64,000 nucleotides of DNA from Aquimarina aggregata (GCF_001632745.1 NZ_LQRT01000046.1:434001-498000), one strand, 5' to 3'. Numbered from the stretch's first letter, positions 27,373-35,695 are shown. Program-made: numbers and translations. Notes: generated by a model from the sequence alone, not told the origin.

Positions 27373-27465
27373 ATGAAATTTAAAAGAAGATTGTTCGAAT
27401 CATTAACCTTTTTAATTACTTTATCAATAGCTATATATGCACTAGCCCTTATAATAATCTTGTAA
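27373..27465 (+). CDS. putative 30-residue single-span membrane peptide
   Basis: The frame begins MKFKRRLFESLTFLITLSIA and continues with a hydrophobic stretch ending LIIIL. A positively charged N-terminus followed by one membrane helix is what small membrane peptides look like. A second tiny basic frame starts 21 bp downstream. No family is recognised, and the frame could be chance in AT-rich DNA. Confidence 0.35.
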   Translation: MKFKRRLFESLTFLITLSIAIYALALIIIL

Positions 27466-27486
27466 TTAAATTTAATAAAAAATATT

Positions 27487-27615
27487 ATGAAAAATAAAAA
27501 CAACATACAAAGACCTGGATTGAGAAAAAAATTCTTCGGAAGTAAAGCTTACTTAAGAAATATTCAAAAAAAAGTAAAAACTAGCCTAAGACCTAAAAAA
27601 GCCAATATGATTTAG
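27487..27615 (+). CDS. putative 42-residue basic peptide
   Basis: The product (MKNKNNIQRPGLRKKFFGSK, ending RPKKANMI) is about one-third Lys/Arg and has no hydrophobic core. It resembles small nucleic-acid-binding or ribosome-associated peptides in composition only. It sits between a tiny membrane peptide and the 120-residue basic protein at 27670, all in the same direction. Confidence 0.35.
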   Translation: MKNKNNIQRPGLRKKFFGSKAYLRNIQKKVKTSLRPKKANMI

Positions 27616-27669
27616 TTCTTACTCAATAAACTTCGTTATAAAAAATTAAAAACATAAAAGAATAATCTC

Positions 27670-28032
27670 ATGAGAAAAAAGAAGAAGAAATATATTTTTA
27701 AAGCATTGTCTTGGGTTGAAAAAAGACCTACAACAATTGTAAAATCGATAGCTGAAGGATACGAAAATCCAAAAACATTTACCAGCAAATCAACTAATGA
27801 AAAAATACAAGCAGATTTAGCATTTACTACCTATGGTGGAGCTAAACATTATTCGATTATTGCGTTAAAAAATAACAATATTAAAAAATTAGTGGTAAAG
27901 TGGAAAGTTTTAAGTTTTATGGCAGGAATTAAAAGAGGGAAACTTCACTTACTAGCCCCAAAAGGACATAAAGCTTTCACGAAAAGGTTAATAGAGCGCC
28001 ATAACATAAATGCAGTAGTATATACTATTTAA
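27670..28032 (+). CDS. conserved-looking small basic protein, unknown function
   Basis: The 120-residue product has a Lys-rich N-terminus (MRKKKKKYIFKALSWVEKR). A mixed alpha/beta body follows ('ADLAFTTYGGAKHYSIIALK', KLVVKWKVLSFMAGIKRGKL) and it ends 'NINAVVYTI'. No signal peptide or membrane segment. The regular alternation of hydrophobic residues suggests a folded, restriction-endonuclease-like or ferredoxin-like protein, but no motif supports either. Not recognised. Confidence 0.55.
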   Translation: MRKKKKKYIFKALSWVEKRPTTIVKSIAEGYENPKTFTSKSTNEKIQADLAFTTYGGAKHYSIIALKNNNIKKLVVKWKVLSFMAGIKRGKLHLLAPKGHKAFTKRLIERHNINAVVYTI

Positions 28033-28441
28033 ATAACGTGTATCTGCAAACAAGTACTACAATTATTTAAATAATATATTTCAAATATGTCCTTTATAAC
28101 GGTAAAAAATTCTTAACCTAGGATAAAAACAAAAATTAAACTGAAATAAGTTATTAAAAAACTCAAAATAAAAAAATACACTAACTACTGAGAAATATTT
28201 TATTAGGAAATCTTAAGCACAAATACAGCTTTCAATAATCTTAAACCTAAATAGTAAAAAAACTATCTTTTTTTTAAAATAAAAACATGATATCAATAGT
28301 ACTGAAAGGCTTTTATTTCAGAAACAAAAAACCATCCCTTATCAAAAACATATAGCATATGAGTTAATCAATCTACTGTTATGACACGCGTTTCATACTT
28401 TCATAACCTATTTTTACAAAATAGTTTTAGATTGAGTGAAG
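28033..28441. other. non-coding stretch before the channel operon
   Basis: About 0.4 kb of AT-rich sequence with no supported gene. It should carry the promoter for the genes at 28.4-30.7 kb; no clear TAnnTTTG box with a well-spaced TTG was found. Confidence 0.4.
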
Positions 28442-28855
28442 ATGAAAAAACGACAAGCAGATAAGATTATTTTACTCAGCATTTCAATAATACTTGCATT
28501 TGCATATACAAGTTACACCGTAAAATCATCCAAACTTGATTTAACTGGATGCTGGATTGAATCATTCAAAAATAAGAACTATAAAAAAGATTCAATAACA
28601 ATCTACACACCTTGTAAACAGAATTCTTTATTACCAACTGAAAGATTTCGCTTTAAAATAAATTTAAGAAAAAATGAATCTTGTAATTATTATTTATTAG
28701 ATAATAATAATTCGCATAGTATGCAATCAGGCACTTGGCTGTATAACAATAAAAACTTTATGCTCATAATCAAAAATTCAAATAATGAAATCGTAAAACT
28801 TTTTAAAGTGATAGAGATCAAAAAAAACATGCTTTATTTAGAGCTCAAAAAGTAA
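28442..28855 (+). CDS. membrane-anchored small protein of unknown function
   Basis: The 137-residue product (ATG at 28442; a GTG two codons earlier is possible) has an N-terminal anchor or signal (IILLSISIILAFAYTSYTV). A small beta-rich domain follows: 'DLTGCWIESFKNKN', FRFKINLRKNESCNYYLL, QSGTWLYNNKNFMLII, then 'LFKVIEIKKNMLYLEL'. The 'L.G.W' opening and the order of strands resemble lipocalin-like or DUF5004-type domains. It ends 17 bp before the formate/nitrite-type channel gene and is probably in that operon. Confidence 0.6.
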   Translation: MKKRQADKIILLSISIILAFAYTSYTVKSSKLDLTGCWIESFKNKNYKKDSITIYTPCKQNSLLPTERFRFKINLRKNESCNYYLLDNNNSHSMQSGTWLYNNKNFMLIIKNSNNEIVKLFKVIEIKKNMLYLELKK

Positions 28856-28872
28856 TATAGAATAAGAAAAGT

Positions 28873-29709
28873 ATGATAGAATCTCAAGAATTAAAAATTG
28901 ATAAAACTACAAAAGACGAAGCGGTTGAAAATTCACCTATGTCACATTCTGAAATTTTGAGAGAGCAAGTATCAGAAGCACTAGATATATATGGTAAAAC
29001 ACATTCTAGTATTCTGTTAAGTTCTTTCTCCGCAGGCTTAGAAATCGGGTTTAGTTTTCTATTAATCTGTGTAATGACATCTTTTTTTAGTAATGAAACA
29101 AATGAGGCTGTAATATGGAAAATAAATTCATTTATATATCCAATTGGATTTATTCTCGTCGTTTTAGGTAAATCTATGCTGTTCACCGAGCAAACATCAT
29201 TACTAACGTTACCTGTGTTAAATAAAAAATCAAAAATAACAGATCTTTTTAGATTATGGGGATTAGTACTTACTGGCAACATTTTTGGAGGAATGCTAAT
29301 AAGTATTTTGTCCATATGGATCGGTCCTCGATTAGGTATCTTTACTATAAACATTGTTGAAAAAATTGCAGAACACGTACTTCATGAAGATCTAACAGTG
29401 ATTTTTGTAAGTTCAATTCTAGCAGGTTGGCTAATGGGACTATTATCATGGTTGCTCACTTCTTCTGATAGTACAATTAGTAGGATTCTAGTAATTTATA
29501 TAATTACAGCGGTAATAGGCGCTATGGGCTTACATCATAGTATTGTAGGAAATATTGAGGTTTTCTCAGGATTAATGGTATCCAAAAAAATTACAATACC
29601 AGAATATCTTTCCTTTCAATCAATTGCTATCGCAGGAAATGCAATTGGTGGAGTTGTATTTGTAGCTTTTTTAAAACACAAAGCTTTTGCCTATAACGGA
29701 AATAATTAA
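28873..29709 (+). CDS. formate/nitrite transporter (FNT) family membrane protein
   Basis: The 278-residue product has a charged N-terminal tail, then six hydrophobic segments in the FNT pattern. These include FSAGLEIGFSFLLICVMTSF, LFTEQTSLLTLPVL, TGNIFGGMLISILSIWIG and HHSIVGNIEVFSG. The family forms pentameric aquaporin-like channels for small monovalent anions such as formate, nitrite or hydrosulfide. The long soluble N-terminus and sequence style resemble the YfdC-like branch, whose substrate is unclear. Next genes (ribosome hibernation factor after 22 bp, DJ-1 family) indicate a stress-linked operon. Confidence 0.85.
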   Translation: MIESQELKIDKTTKDEAVENSPMSHSEILREQVSEALDIYGKTHSSILLSSFSAGLEIGFSFLLICVMTSFFSNETNEAVIWKINSFIYPIGFILVVLGKSMLFTEQTSLLTLPVLNKKSKITDLFRLWGLVLTGNIFGGMLISILSIWIGPRLGIFTINIVEKIAEHVLHEDLTVIFVSSILAGWLMGLLSWLLTSSDSTISRILVIYIITAVIGAMGLHHSIVGNIEVFSGLMVSKKITIPEYLSFQSIAIAGNAIGGVVFVAFLKHKAFAYNGNN

Positions 29710-29731
29710 TAATCATAGAAATAAAAATTCA

Positions 29732-30031
29732 ATGAAAACAGTTTTTGAATACACTAATGTAAATGCAAGTGACCGATTAGAATCTCTTGCGGAAGAAAAA
29801 TTAAACAATCTAAGTAACAAATATCCTTTTGTTATTCGAGCAGATATTTTTTTTAAAAAAGAAAATACAAGTGATCAAAATGGTCATGTATGTGGTATCC
29901 GTTTAAGTGCTCCTGGTCCAAGATTATTTGCATCATCAGACGAAAAAAGCTTCGAAGAAGCTATATCAAAAACTATACGAGATCTTAATGATCAATTAGA
30001 AAAACGAAAAGATAAAATGAAAACTTACTAA
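29732..30031 (+). CDS. HPF/RaiA-family ribosome hibernation factor (short form)
   Basis: The 99-residue product begins MKTVFEYTNVNASDRLESLA and contains 'EKLNNLSNKYPFVIRADIFF' and 'EEAISKTIRDLNDQLEKRKD', the beta-alpha-beta-beta-beta-alpha fold of short hibernation promoting factors. These bind the 30S decoding region when growth slows. The ATG at 29732 is chosen over an upstream Met at 29687, which lies inside the channel gene and adds residues unlike the family. It sits in a stress-type operon between the FNT channel and a DJ-1 protein. Confidence 0.85.
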   Translation: MKTVFEYTNVNASDRLESLAEEKLNNLSNKYPFVIRADIFFKKENTSDQNGHVCGIRLSAPGPRLFASSDEKSFEEAISKTIRDLNDQLEKRKDKMKTY

Positions 30032-30042
30032 AAACACACACT

Positions 30043-30723
30043 ATGAAACTATTATTTGTGCTAACATCACATGATGAATTAGGTGATACAGGAGAGAAAA
30101 CAGGATTTTGGATTGAAGAATTAGCAGCCCCATATTATTACCTTGTTGACAAAGGCGCTAAAGTAACTTTAGCTTCTCCAAATGGAGGTCAACCCCCAAT
30201 TGATCCAAGTAGTGATAAACCTGAAAATCAAACAGAAGCTACTAAACGATTTCATGATGATGAAAACCTACAGAAAAAGTTAAGTCAAACAATACAACTC
30301 TCTAAAATAAATGCACAAGACTACGATGCCATTTTTTACCCAGGAGGTCACGGGCCGTTATGGGATTTAGCAAATAATAAGGACTCAATTAAACTATTGC
30401 AATCATTTTATGAAAGCAATAAACCTACTGGGTTAGTATGTCATGCACCAGCAGCCTTAAAGAACGTAAGAACTGCCGATGGTGAATTTCTTGTAAAAGG
30501 AAAAAAAGTAACTGGATTTACGAATAGTGAAGAAGCTGCAGTTCAATTAACAAATATTGTCCCTTTTTTGGTAGAAGATATGCTTAAAGAAAATGGAGGG
30601 ATTTTTAGTAAGGCAAATGATTGGGAATCATATACAGTACAAGATAAGAATCTTGTTACTGGTCAAAACCCAGCTTCTTCAGAAGAAGTGGCTGAAAAAT
30701 TATTCAACATGTTGAATAATTAA
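30043..30723 (+). CDS. DJ-1/PfpI family protein (Hsp31/class I glutamine-amidotransferase-like)
   Basis: The 226-residue product has the family's nucleophile elbow, Cys133-His134 in TGLVCHAPAAL, and an upstream Glu in the GFWIEELAAPYYYL segment. 'YDAIFYPGGHGPLWDLANN' is the typical strand before the elbow. Proteins of this length and pattern act as glyoxalase III or protein/nucleotide deglycases and protect against carbonyl stress. It lies 11 bp after the ribosome hibernation gene and ends the operon before a terminator. Confidence 0.88.
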   Translation: MKLLFVLTSHDELGDTGEKTGFWIEELAAPYYYLVDKGAKVTLASPNGGQPPIDPSSDKPENQTEATKRFHDDENLQKKLSQTIQLSKINAQDYDAIFYPGGHGPLWDLANNKDSIKLLQSFYESNKPTGLVCHAPAALKNVRTADGEFLVKGKKVTGFTNSEEAAVQLTNIVPFLVEDMLKENGGIFSKANDWESYTVQDKNLVTGQNPASSEEVAEKLFNMLNN

Positions 30724-30750
30724 TTTTTAAAAAAATATGTACTATTTAAA

Positions 30751-30781
30751 AATGCAGGATGAAGTTTTCCTGCATTTTTTT
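30751..30781 (+). terminator. intrinsic terminator after the DJ-1 gene
   Basis: AATGCAGGA (30751-30759) pairs with TCCTGCATT (30768-30776), and a T run follows. It lies about 30 bp past the DJ-1 stop codon. Confidence 0.8.
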
Positions 30782-30813
30782 TCAATAAAACACATTAAAA
30801 CATAAACCAAACA

Positions 30814-31053
30814 TGAAGTATATATACTATGTTTTTTTTAACATTTATAATGTTTTTTTCTGCAATATCTTTTCTTTTTTATGAATCTAGTTATCTACTA
30901 TCTAATCATATGAAAAATGAATTTATCAGGTTTGGTCTCGATAACAAAAGAAATGTAACAGGCACACTACAGATACTTGGTGGTTTAGTAATGATTATTG
31001 GGTATTTTTATTTTGCAGGAGCCAAACGTTTAATATACTTATTTCTGCTATAA
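30814..31053 (+). pseudogene. truncated DoxX-like membrane protein
   Basis: The frame from 30829 encodes 74 residues that look like the first half of a DoxX-like four-helix membrane protein: 'FIMFFSAISFLFYESSY', 'NEFIRFGLDNKRNVTGTLQI', LGGLVMIIGYFYFAG. The usual third and fourth helices are absent. An ATG at 30814 gives MKYIYY in the other frame just before a T8 run, which suggests a slip there as well. Either a decayed gene or a shortened family member. Confidence 0.5.
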
Positions 31054-31175
31054 TTTACATTGTAATGATTATATAATTCATCAAAAGTAATTTTAGATAT
31101 TATCATTTAATACATTCATTTTTTTTCACTTGCATTTAACTAATTTATAATGATAACTTTTGATAATATGTTTGT

Positions 31176-31640
31176 TTAATCCACAAATACCAATTGAGAT
31201 TCAAAAGGTTCTGACCATTTTGATACTCTATCTATAGCTGGTATTAGCGTAGCAAATACTTCGAATTTTCTAGTATATATAGAAGTGTTATCCTGTAGTT
31301 TACCTAATTTCATTGTCATTGGTGTTTTGATAATTTTACTTGTCTTGTTCGCTTCATCTGATTTTATAAGTACACTTTGCTTACACAAAAAATCATCTTT
31401 TCTTTCATTTCTTGCGACTCTAAACACTTTTGTATCGTCCCAATTAGAAATCAATACTGGAATATCCTTTTCTCCATGTACATCATATACAAAAAGATGT
31501 AATAGATATTCCATGTTTCCTGAGATATCTAAAGAATGAAATTCAATTTGAGTCTTAACTATTATTGTATTGGTCCTATGATCGTCTACTTGAACATATT
31601 CTGGAATCTTGTCAAGGGTTACTTCAACTATTTTTGCCAT
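31176..31640 (-). CDS. unknown cytoplasmic protein, 154 residues
   Basis: There is no signal peptide or membrane segment. The protein is beta-rich with alternating hydrophobics (KIVEVTLDKIPEYVQVDD, 'MEYLLHLFVYDVHGEKDIPV', 'PMTMKLGKLQDNTSIYTRKF'), ending EPFESQLVFVD. It reads like a single beta-sandwich. Not recognised. A symmetric hairpin separates it from the upstream small membrane protein on the same strand. Confidence 0.6.
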   Translation of the reverse strand: MAKIVEVTLDKIPEYVQVDDHRTNTIIVKTQIEFHSLDISGNMEYLLHLFVYDVHGEKDIPVLISNWDDTKVFRVARNERKDDFLCKQSVLIKSDEANKTSKIIKTPMTMKLGKLQDNTSIYTRKFEVFATLIPAIDRVSKWSEPFESQLVFVD

Positions 31641-31660
31641 ATTATTATTTTATAAGGTTA

Positions 31661-31693
31661 AAAAAGGAACCAGATTTTACCCAGTTCCTTTTT
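31661..31693 (-). terminator. symmetric terminator hairpin
   Basis: AAAAAGGAAC (31661-31670) pairs perfectly with GTTCCTTTTT (31684-31693). A/T tails on both sides allow termination in either direction; by position it ends the small gene at 31836-31988. Confidence 0.6.
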
Positions 31694-31835
31694 GAAAAAT
31701 CACTCTCACTTCATCACACGTATCAAACCACTATTGGCTCGCCATAAATATTGCTTGTCTATATTCTTTAGATATTACTAAATAGAGTGATCCTATTTAT
31801 TTAATTAGGTGTATACGCTAATAAATACTCTATGA

Positions 31836-31988
31836 TTAAAAAACGTCTAAAAAAATTCCAGATGCAATCACTCCTGTAATTAGTAAAATTAGTACAGCTA
31901 CAATAAACTTAGTTCCTAATTTCGTTTTAGTATTTTTTTGAAAAATATAATCTCTACGTTCTTCTTCTTCTTCTTTTACAAATTTCAT
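31836..31988 (-). CDS. small single-span membrane protein (50 residues)
   Basis: The product begins MKFVKEEEEERRDYIFQKNT and has one hydrophobic helix (FIVAVLILLITGVIASGIFL) near the C-terminus. The acidic N-terminus with five Glu in a row, then a Lys cluster before the helix, indicates an inner-membrane protein with a cytoplasmic N-terminus. It starts 27 bp after the aldehyde dehydrogenase stop on the same strand, so it may be co-transcribed with it. No family recognised. Confidence 0.6.
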   Translation of the reverse strand: MKFVKEEEEERRDYIFQKNTKTKLGTKFIVAVLILLITGVIASGIFLDVF

Positions 31989-32015
31989 TTTTATGTTTTT
32001 TAAATTAAACGTTAC

Positions 32016-33377
32016 TTATTTTATATATACTGTCTTTTTATTAACGAATTCTAAAATTCCTTCTCTGGAAAGTTCTCTTCCGTATCCCGAATTTTTAGTT
32101 CCGCCAAAAGGTAATCTCGGATCTGATTTCACCATTTCGTTAATAAACAATGCACCATCTTCAACATTTCCTATTTGTTTTCTAGCCTCTTCAATATCAT
32201 TTGTGAATAGCATTGTACCAAGTCCAAAAGTAGAATTTGCTGCCATGTTGATAGCTTCTTCTCTAGTTTTTACTTTTATTATCGAGGCTACTGGTCCAAA
32301 CACTTCTTCATCAAAAACTGGCATCCCAGGAACGACGTCTACTAAAATCGTCGGCTCAAAAAATGCTTTATCCCGTTTATTACCTATTAAAACCTTAGCT
32401 CCTTTTTGAACAGATTCATCTACTTGACGTTGTATTTCTTCAGCAAGATCAACTCTGGCTAACGTTCCTAGTTCTGTTTTAAGATCTAATGGATCTCCTA
32501 TTCTAATATCACTTAGTGCTCGTTTGAATTTCATCAAAAACTCTTCGTAAATACTCTCTACGACAATAAATCGTTTAGCTGCTATACAACTTTGTCCAGC
32601 ATTTTGTAGTCTTGATTTGATCATGCTATCCATATAAGTTTCAAGATCAGCATCTTCCCAAACCACACAGGCGTTGTTACCTCCTAGCTCTAATACTGTT
32701 TTCTTGAGGTTTTTTCCTGCTATTGCGGCTATAGCCCGACCAGCTTTCTCACTACCTGTTAGGCTTACTGCCTTTACCCAATCGTTTTCTATAATGGTTT
32801 CTACTTGTTTATGAGTAACAAATAAAGTTTGAAAACAACCTTTAGGGTATCCTGCTTCTTCAAAAAGACCTTGAATAGCTAGAGCACATCCAGATACATT
32901 ATTTGCGTGCTTAAGCAATATTGTATTTCCGGCAGTTATTGTTGGAATAGCAAAACGTATTACTTGCCAAAAAGGATAATTCCAAGGCATGATACCTAAA
33001 ATTGAACCTAGGGGATCATAACTAACAAAACTTTCCTGTCCTTCGGTTTCGATTAATTCATCCGCCAAAAATAGTTCTGTATTCTTTTCATAAAAATCAA
33101 TCAACCAAATACATTTTTCAATTTCAGCAATACTTTCCCTGTAGGGCTTACCCATTTCCATAGTAATAAGATTTGCATATTGCTCTTTTTGCTGATCCAA
33201 TATACCAGCCATTTCTGTTAAAAATTTAATTCGATTTAGCAAAGGTTGTTTTCTCCAATCTAAAAATGCTTCTTTAGATGTTTTCAACATAAAATATAAT
33301 TCATCATCATCGTACATTTCATATTCTTTCAAAACCTCTTCAGTAAAAGGATGTATAGTCTTTATTATATTATCCAT
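32016..33377 (-). CDS. succinate-semialdehyde-type aldehyde dehydrogenase
   Basis: The 453-residue product is an aldehyde dehydrogenase of the short GabD-like branch (no long N-terminal extension). Visible residues are Asn133 (MPWNYPFW), Glu230 (VLELGGNN) and the nucleophile Cys264 (NAGQSCIAAKRF), and it ends 'RLPFGGTKNSGYGRELSREG'. The PFGG..SGYGRELS ending and the sequence PWNYPFWQV fit NAD(P)-dependent succinate-semialdehyde dehydrogenases, which feed the TCA cycle. Other aldehydes are possible. It is divergent from the YtxH operon across a 179-bp region that carries a promoter-like box and direct repeats. Confidence 0.85.
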   Translation of the reverse strand: MDNIIKTIHPFTEEVLKEYEMYDDDELYFMLKTSKEAFLDWRKQPLLNRIKFLTEMAGILDQQKEQYANLITMEMGKPYRESIAEIEKCIWLIDFYEKNTELFLADELIETEGQESFVSYDPLGSILGIMPWNYPFWQVIRFAIPTITAGNTILLKHANNVSGCALAIQGLFEEAGYPKGCFQTLFVTHKQVETIIENDWVKAVSLTGSEKAGRAIAAIAGKNLKKTVLELGGNNACVVWEDADLETYMDSMIKSRLQNAGQSCIAAKRFIVVESIYEEFLMKFKRALSDIRIGDPLDLKTELGTLARVDLAEEIQRQVDESVQKGAKVLIGNKRDKAFFEPTILVDVVPGMPVFDEEVFGPVASIIKVKTREEAINMAANSTFGLGTMLFTNDIEEARKQIGNVEDGALFINEMVKSDPRLPFGGTKNSGYGRELSREGILEFVNKKTVYIK

Positions 33378-33400
33378 GGTATATACCTTTATTTGTTGTA

Positions 33401-33408
33401 CAAATATA
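33401..33408 (-). promoter_or_regulatory. -7 box candidate for the aldehyde dehydrogenase gene
   Basis: On the - strand TATATTTG matches TAnnTTTG and lies 23-31 bp before the ATG at 33377, giving a very short leader. A clear -33 TTG is not seen. Confidence 0.35.
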
Positions 33409-33453
33409 AATTCGTAACCATTCTTACATTAACGCTATTGAAATAAATGTTAA

Positions 33454-33477
33454 TTCGTTTACGAAAATTCATTTACG
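33454..33477. promoter_or_regulatory. direct repeats in the divergent promoter region
   Basis: TTCGTTTACG (33454-33463) and TTCATTTACG (33468-33477) are near-identical 10-mers 14 bp apart. They lie between the aldehyde dehydrogenase and YtxH genes, where a shared regulator could act. Confidence 0.35.
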
Positions 33478-33556
33478 TTAACATCCCTATGATTTGAGTC
33501 AAAAGCAATACTTGTTTTTTAAGAAATTTGTAATGAACAATTAAAAAATATAAACA

Positions 33557-33886
33557 ATGAGCAATAGTAGTAATACATTTTTAGGAATTTTGGCAGGAAC
33601 AGCAATTGGTGCTACCTTGGGTATTTTGTTTGCTCCAGATAAAGGGGTTAATACAAGAAGACGAATAGCAGATGAGGCTCAAGCAACCAAAGAGCAATTG
33701 GCTAAGGAAGCATCTAATTTACAGCATACAATTGCAAATACAGTTTCCAATCAAAAAGAGACATTAGACACAAAAATAGAATCTTTGGTTTCAGATGCGA
33801 GTTACAAGGCCGATGATGTGATTAGTTCTCTTGAGAAAAAATTAAATGAATTAAAAGTAAAAAATAAAAAATTACAGAAATCATAA
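33557..33886 (+). CDS. YtxH-domain protein
   Basis: The 109-residue product has an N-terminal glycine-rich membrane helix in the YtxH pattern (LGILAGTAIGATLGILFAPD, then KGVNTRRRIAD) followed by a long coiled coil. YtxH proteins are small stress-induced membrane proteins whose biochemical role is not established. Its stop overlaps the next start by one base (33886), indicating translational coupling with the following membrane protein. Confidence 0.88.
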   Translation: MSNSSNTFLGILAGTAIGATLGILFAPDKGVNTRRRIADEAQATKEQLAKEASNLQHTIANTVSNQKETLDTKIESLVSDASYKADDVISSLEKKLNELKVKNKKLQKS

Positions 33887-34233
33887 TGGGAGTTCTTAAT
33901 GTCGTAAACGAAAAATCAAATAAAGCCTTTGATTCAGGAGAATCTTATGTAAAAACCTCTCAAGAATATTACAAACTCAAAGCTTTTCAACAACTAGCGA
34001 AAGCATTTTCACTCTTGAGCAAGCTAGCCATAATTGGTGGCTTGCTTTTTCTTGGGTTAATATTTCTAACTGTATCTGGAGCAATTTGGCTAGGCCAGAT
34101 TATAGGTAGTGCTGCATTGGCTTGTTTAATAATGGCCACTACACTTTTTGTTTTTACAGGAATTGCCTATTTAATTCGTAAACAAATTGATAAAAATATA
34201 ATTAAAAAAATGTCTAAAGATTTTTTTGACTAA
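33886..34233 (+). CDS. phage-holin-superfamily III/YqjE-like membrane protein
   Basis: The 115-residue product has an N-terminal amphipathic segment and two membrane helices ('LAIIGGLLFLGLIFLTVSGA', ALACLIMATTLFVFTGIAYL), then a basic tail. This is the layout of the YqjE/Actinobacterial holin-X group (DUF1469), often found next to YtxH or ElaB-like proteins. Role unknown; an association with the membrane under stress is inferred from its partners. Coupled to YtxH by a one-base overlap. Confidence 0.75.
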   Translation: MGVLNVVNEKSNKAFDSGESYVKTSQEYYKLKAFQQLAKAFSLLSKLAIIGGLLFLGLIFLTVSGAIWLGQIIGSAALACLIMATTLFVFTGIAYLIRKQIDKNIIKKMSKDFFD

Positions 34234-34237
34234 TCAC

Positions 34238-34441
34238 ATGAAAAAAACATATACCTCTTTTAAAGAAATAGAACAAGATTTGCGTAAACTGAATTTACAA
34301 CGTCAAATACACCTTGAAGAAGTTAAGCTCATAAAATCAGAGTTCAAAGAAGAATTACAACCTTACCAATGGGTTTCTACAATTTTTAGTGCCGTAAAAA
34401 AATATGGCACTTTCTACCTGATCAAAAAACTTTTTAAATAG
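34238..34441 (+). CDS. small helical protein closing the YtxH operon
   Basis: The 67-residue product (ATG at 34238, four bases after the previous stop) begins with 'YTSFKEIEQDLRKLNLQRQI', an amphipathic coiled-coil segment, and ends with a moderately hydrophobic, basic tail that may touch the membrane (TFYLIKKLFK). Similar third genes follow YtxH/YqjE pairs in flavobacteria. No function known. Its stop is only five bases from the convergent AraC gene. Confidence 0.65.
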   Translation: MKKTYTSFKEIEQDLRKLNLQRQIHLEEVKLIKSEFKEELQPYQWVSTIFSAVKKYGTFYLIKKLFK

Positions 34442-34446
34442 TGATT

Positions 34447-35517
34447 TTAAGAAACTACCTCTACTTCATCTACAGGCAGCTCTGTTCGACTCTTAAAATC
34501 ATTTGGGCTTATATCGTACTTTTCTTTAAAAATTTTTGAAAAGTAACTCCTGCTACTAAAACCAATTGAATATACTATTTCCGATATATTCATTTCGGTA
34601 GTTCTGATAAGATCTCTTGCAGCTTCGAGTCGCACATGACGTATATACTCTGTAACTGTTCTAGCATATAATAATTTAAAACCTTCCTGAAGTTTTGCTT
34701 GCGGTAGACCAGTTTCTTCTGATAACTGATCTAAAGAATAATCTTTTGCTACATCTTTAATTATCCTTTTTGCCAGATTACGTATTAGTTTTAATTCTCT
34801 TTTCAATAGTGATGTCGATAAAACTTCTTCTTTCATCGCTCGATCATGTTGTTGTATATGCATGGATAAAATCTGATAGATCATTCCCTCTATCTGCAAA
34901 ATTCTAATCATGCCTTTTTGTTTTATTTTTCGTAATGCATCTATTTTATCCGCTAATTTTAAGTTAAACGTACCAAAGTAAGCGAAGGCATTTTCATGAT
35001 CCTCATCAATAAACACTTTATAAAGTTTTTCATTGAGTTGAGAAACATTGTTTAAACGTTTTTTTAAGTATTTTTTTCTAGAAATCTGAATTACATTAAT
35101 TTCTAATTTCTCTTCTTTAGGAAAATAACCGTAATTATATCCACCATCTCTACTTGTTATAATTACAGATTGAAACTGTTCTAATGTATGTATATCTTTT
35201 TGATAGCCAAAACGATGACCACAACTACCAGATAAACAATACGCAAAATGGATTGGATTATACTCAGAAGCATCCATAACTAGAACATATTCTTTATGAA
35301 ATATAATATCATATTCTAGAAGATTTACACCCCAGTCAAATGTAATAAAACGAATAGTCCCATGAGCATTAAGGTTATTAACAGTAAGTATATACTCTCC
35401 CCATCGCTCTTCAATTTTACCACCTATTACTTCTTGAATTTGCCTAACAGTTCCTTCTGTATCTTTGGCAGTTATATTTATTTTATGAGCTATATTTGAA
35501 TCAATGTGCATGAGCAA
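34447..35517 (-). CDS. AraC-type regulator, paralogue 1 of 4
   Basis: The 356-residue product has an N-terminal domain of about 170 residues with the block IRFITFDWGVNLLEYDIIF and 'NPIHFAYCLSGSCGHRF', a helical linker, and a C-terminal AraC DNA-binding domain ('LDQLSEETGLPQAKLQEGFK', ISEIVYSIGFSSRSYFSKIF, 'YDISPNDF'). The N-terminal block recurs in three further regulators in this window. It resembles a cupin only loosely; the ligand is unknown. Upstream (35611-35629) lies a repeated ATACGT motif and a 7-mer ACGTTAA that also precedes two of its paralogues, so autoregulation is plausible. Confidence 0.85.
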   Translation of the reverse strand: MLMHIDSNIAHKINITAKDTEGTVRQIQEVIGGKIEERWGEYILTVNNLNAHGTIRFITFDWGVNLLEYDIIFHKEYVLVMDASEYNPIHFAYCLSGSCGHRFGYQKDIHTLEQFQSVIITSRDGGYNYGYFPKEEKLEINVIQISRKKYLKKRLNNVSQLNEKLYKVFIDEDHENAFAYFGTFNLKLADKIDALRKIKQKGMIRILQIEGMIYQILSMHIQQHDRAMKEEVLSTSLLKRELKLIRNLAKRIIKDVAKDYSLDQLSEETGLPQAKLQEGFKLLYARTVTEYIRHVRLEAARDLIRTTEMNISEIVYSIGFSSRSYFSKIFKEKYDISPNDFKSRTELPVDEVEVVS

Positions 35518-35642
35518 AAATTCTTAAGATGAATTACTTTTGTTTAACTAAAATACAAAAATAATAAACAAAATTAATTATTGATCTTTTCTTATCGATA
35601 TTTTAATAAGATACGTAGAAATACGTTAAAAACTATTAGAAA

Positions 35643-35695
35643 TCAATTATATATAAAAAGCTCCCTGAAAAAGGAGCTTTTTATATATAATTGAA
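35643..35695 (-). terminator. very long perfect terminator hairpin
   Basis: Bases 35643-35664 and 35674-35695 are perfect complements over about 22 bp (core AAAAAGCTCC / GGAGCTTTTT). On the - strand it follows the gene at 35705 and ends in T-rich sequence. It is symmetric and may act both ways. Confidence 0.75.

Noticed and set aside
28884..29354. 156-codon - strand frame opposite the FNT channel
   Set aside because: It lies entirely within the FNT gene, whose family match is strong; the complement has no recognisable features.
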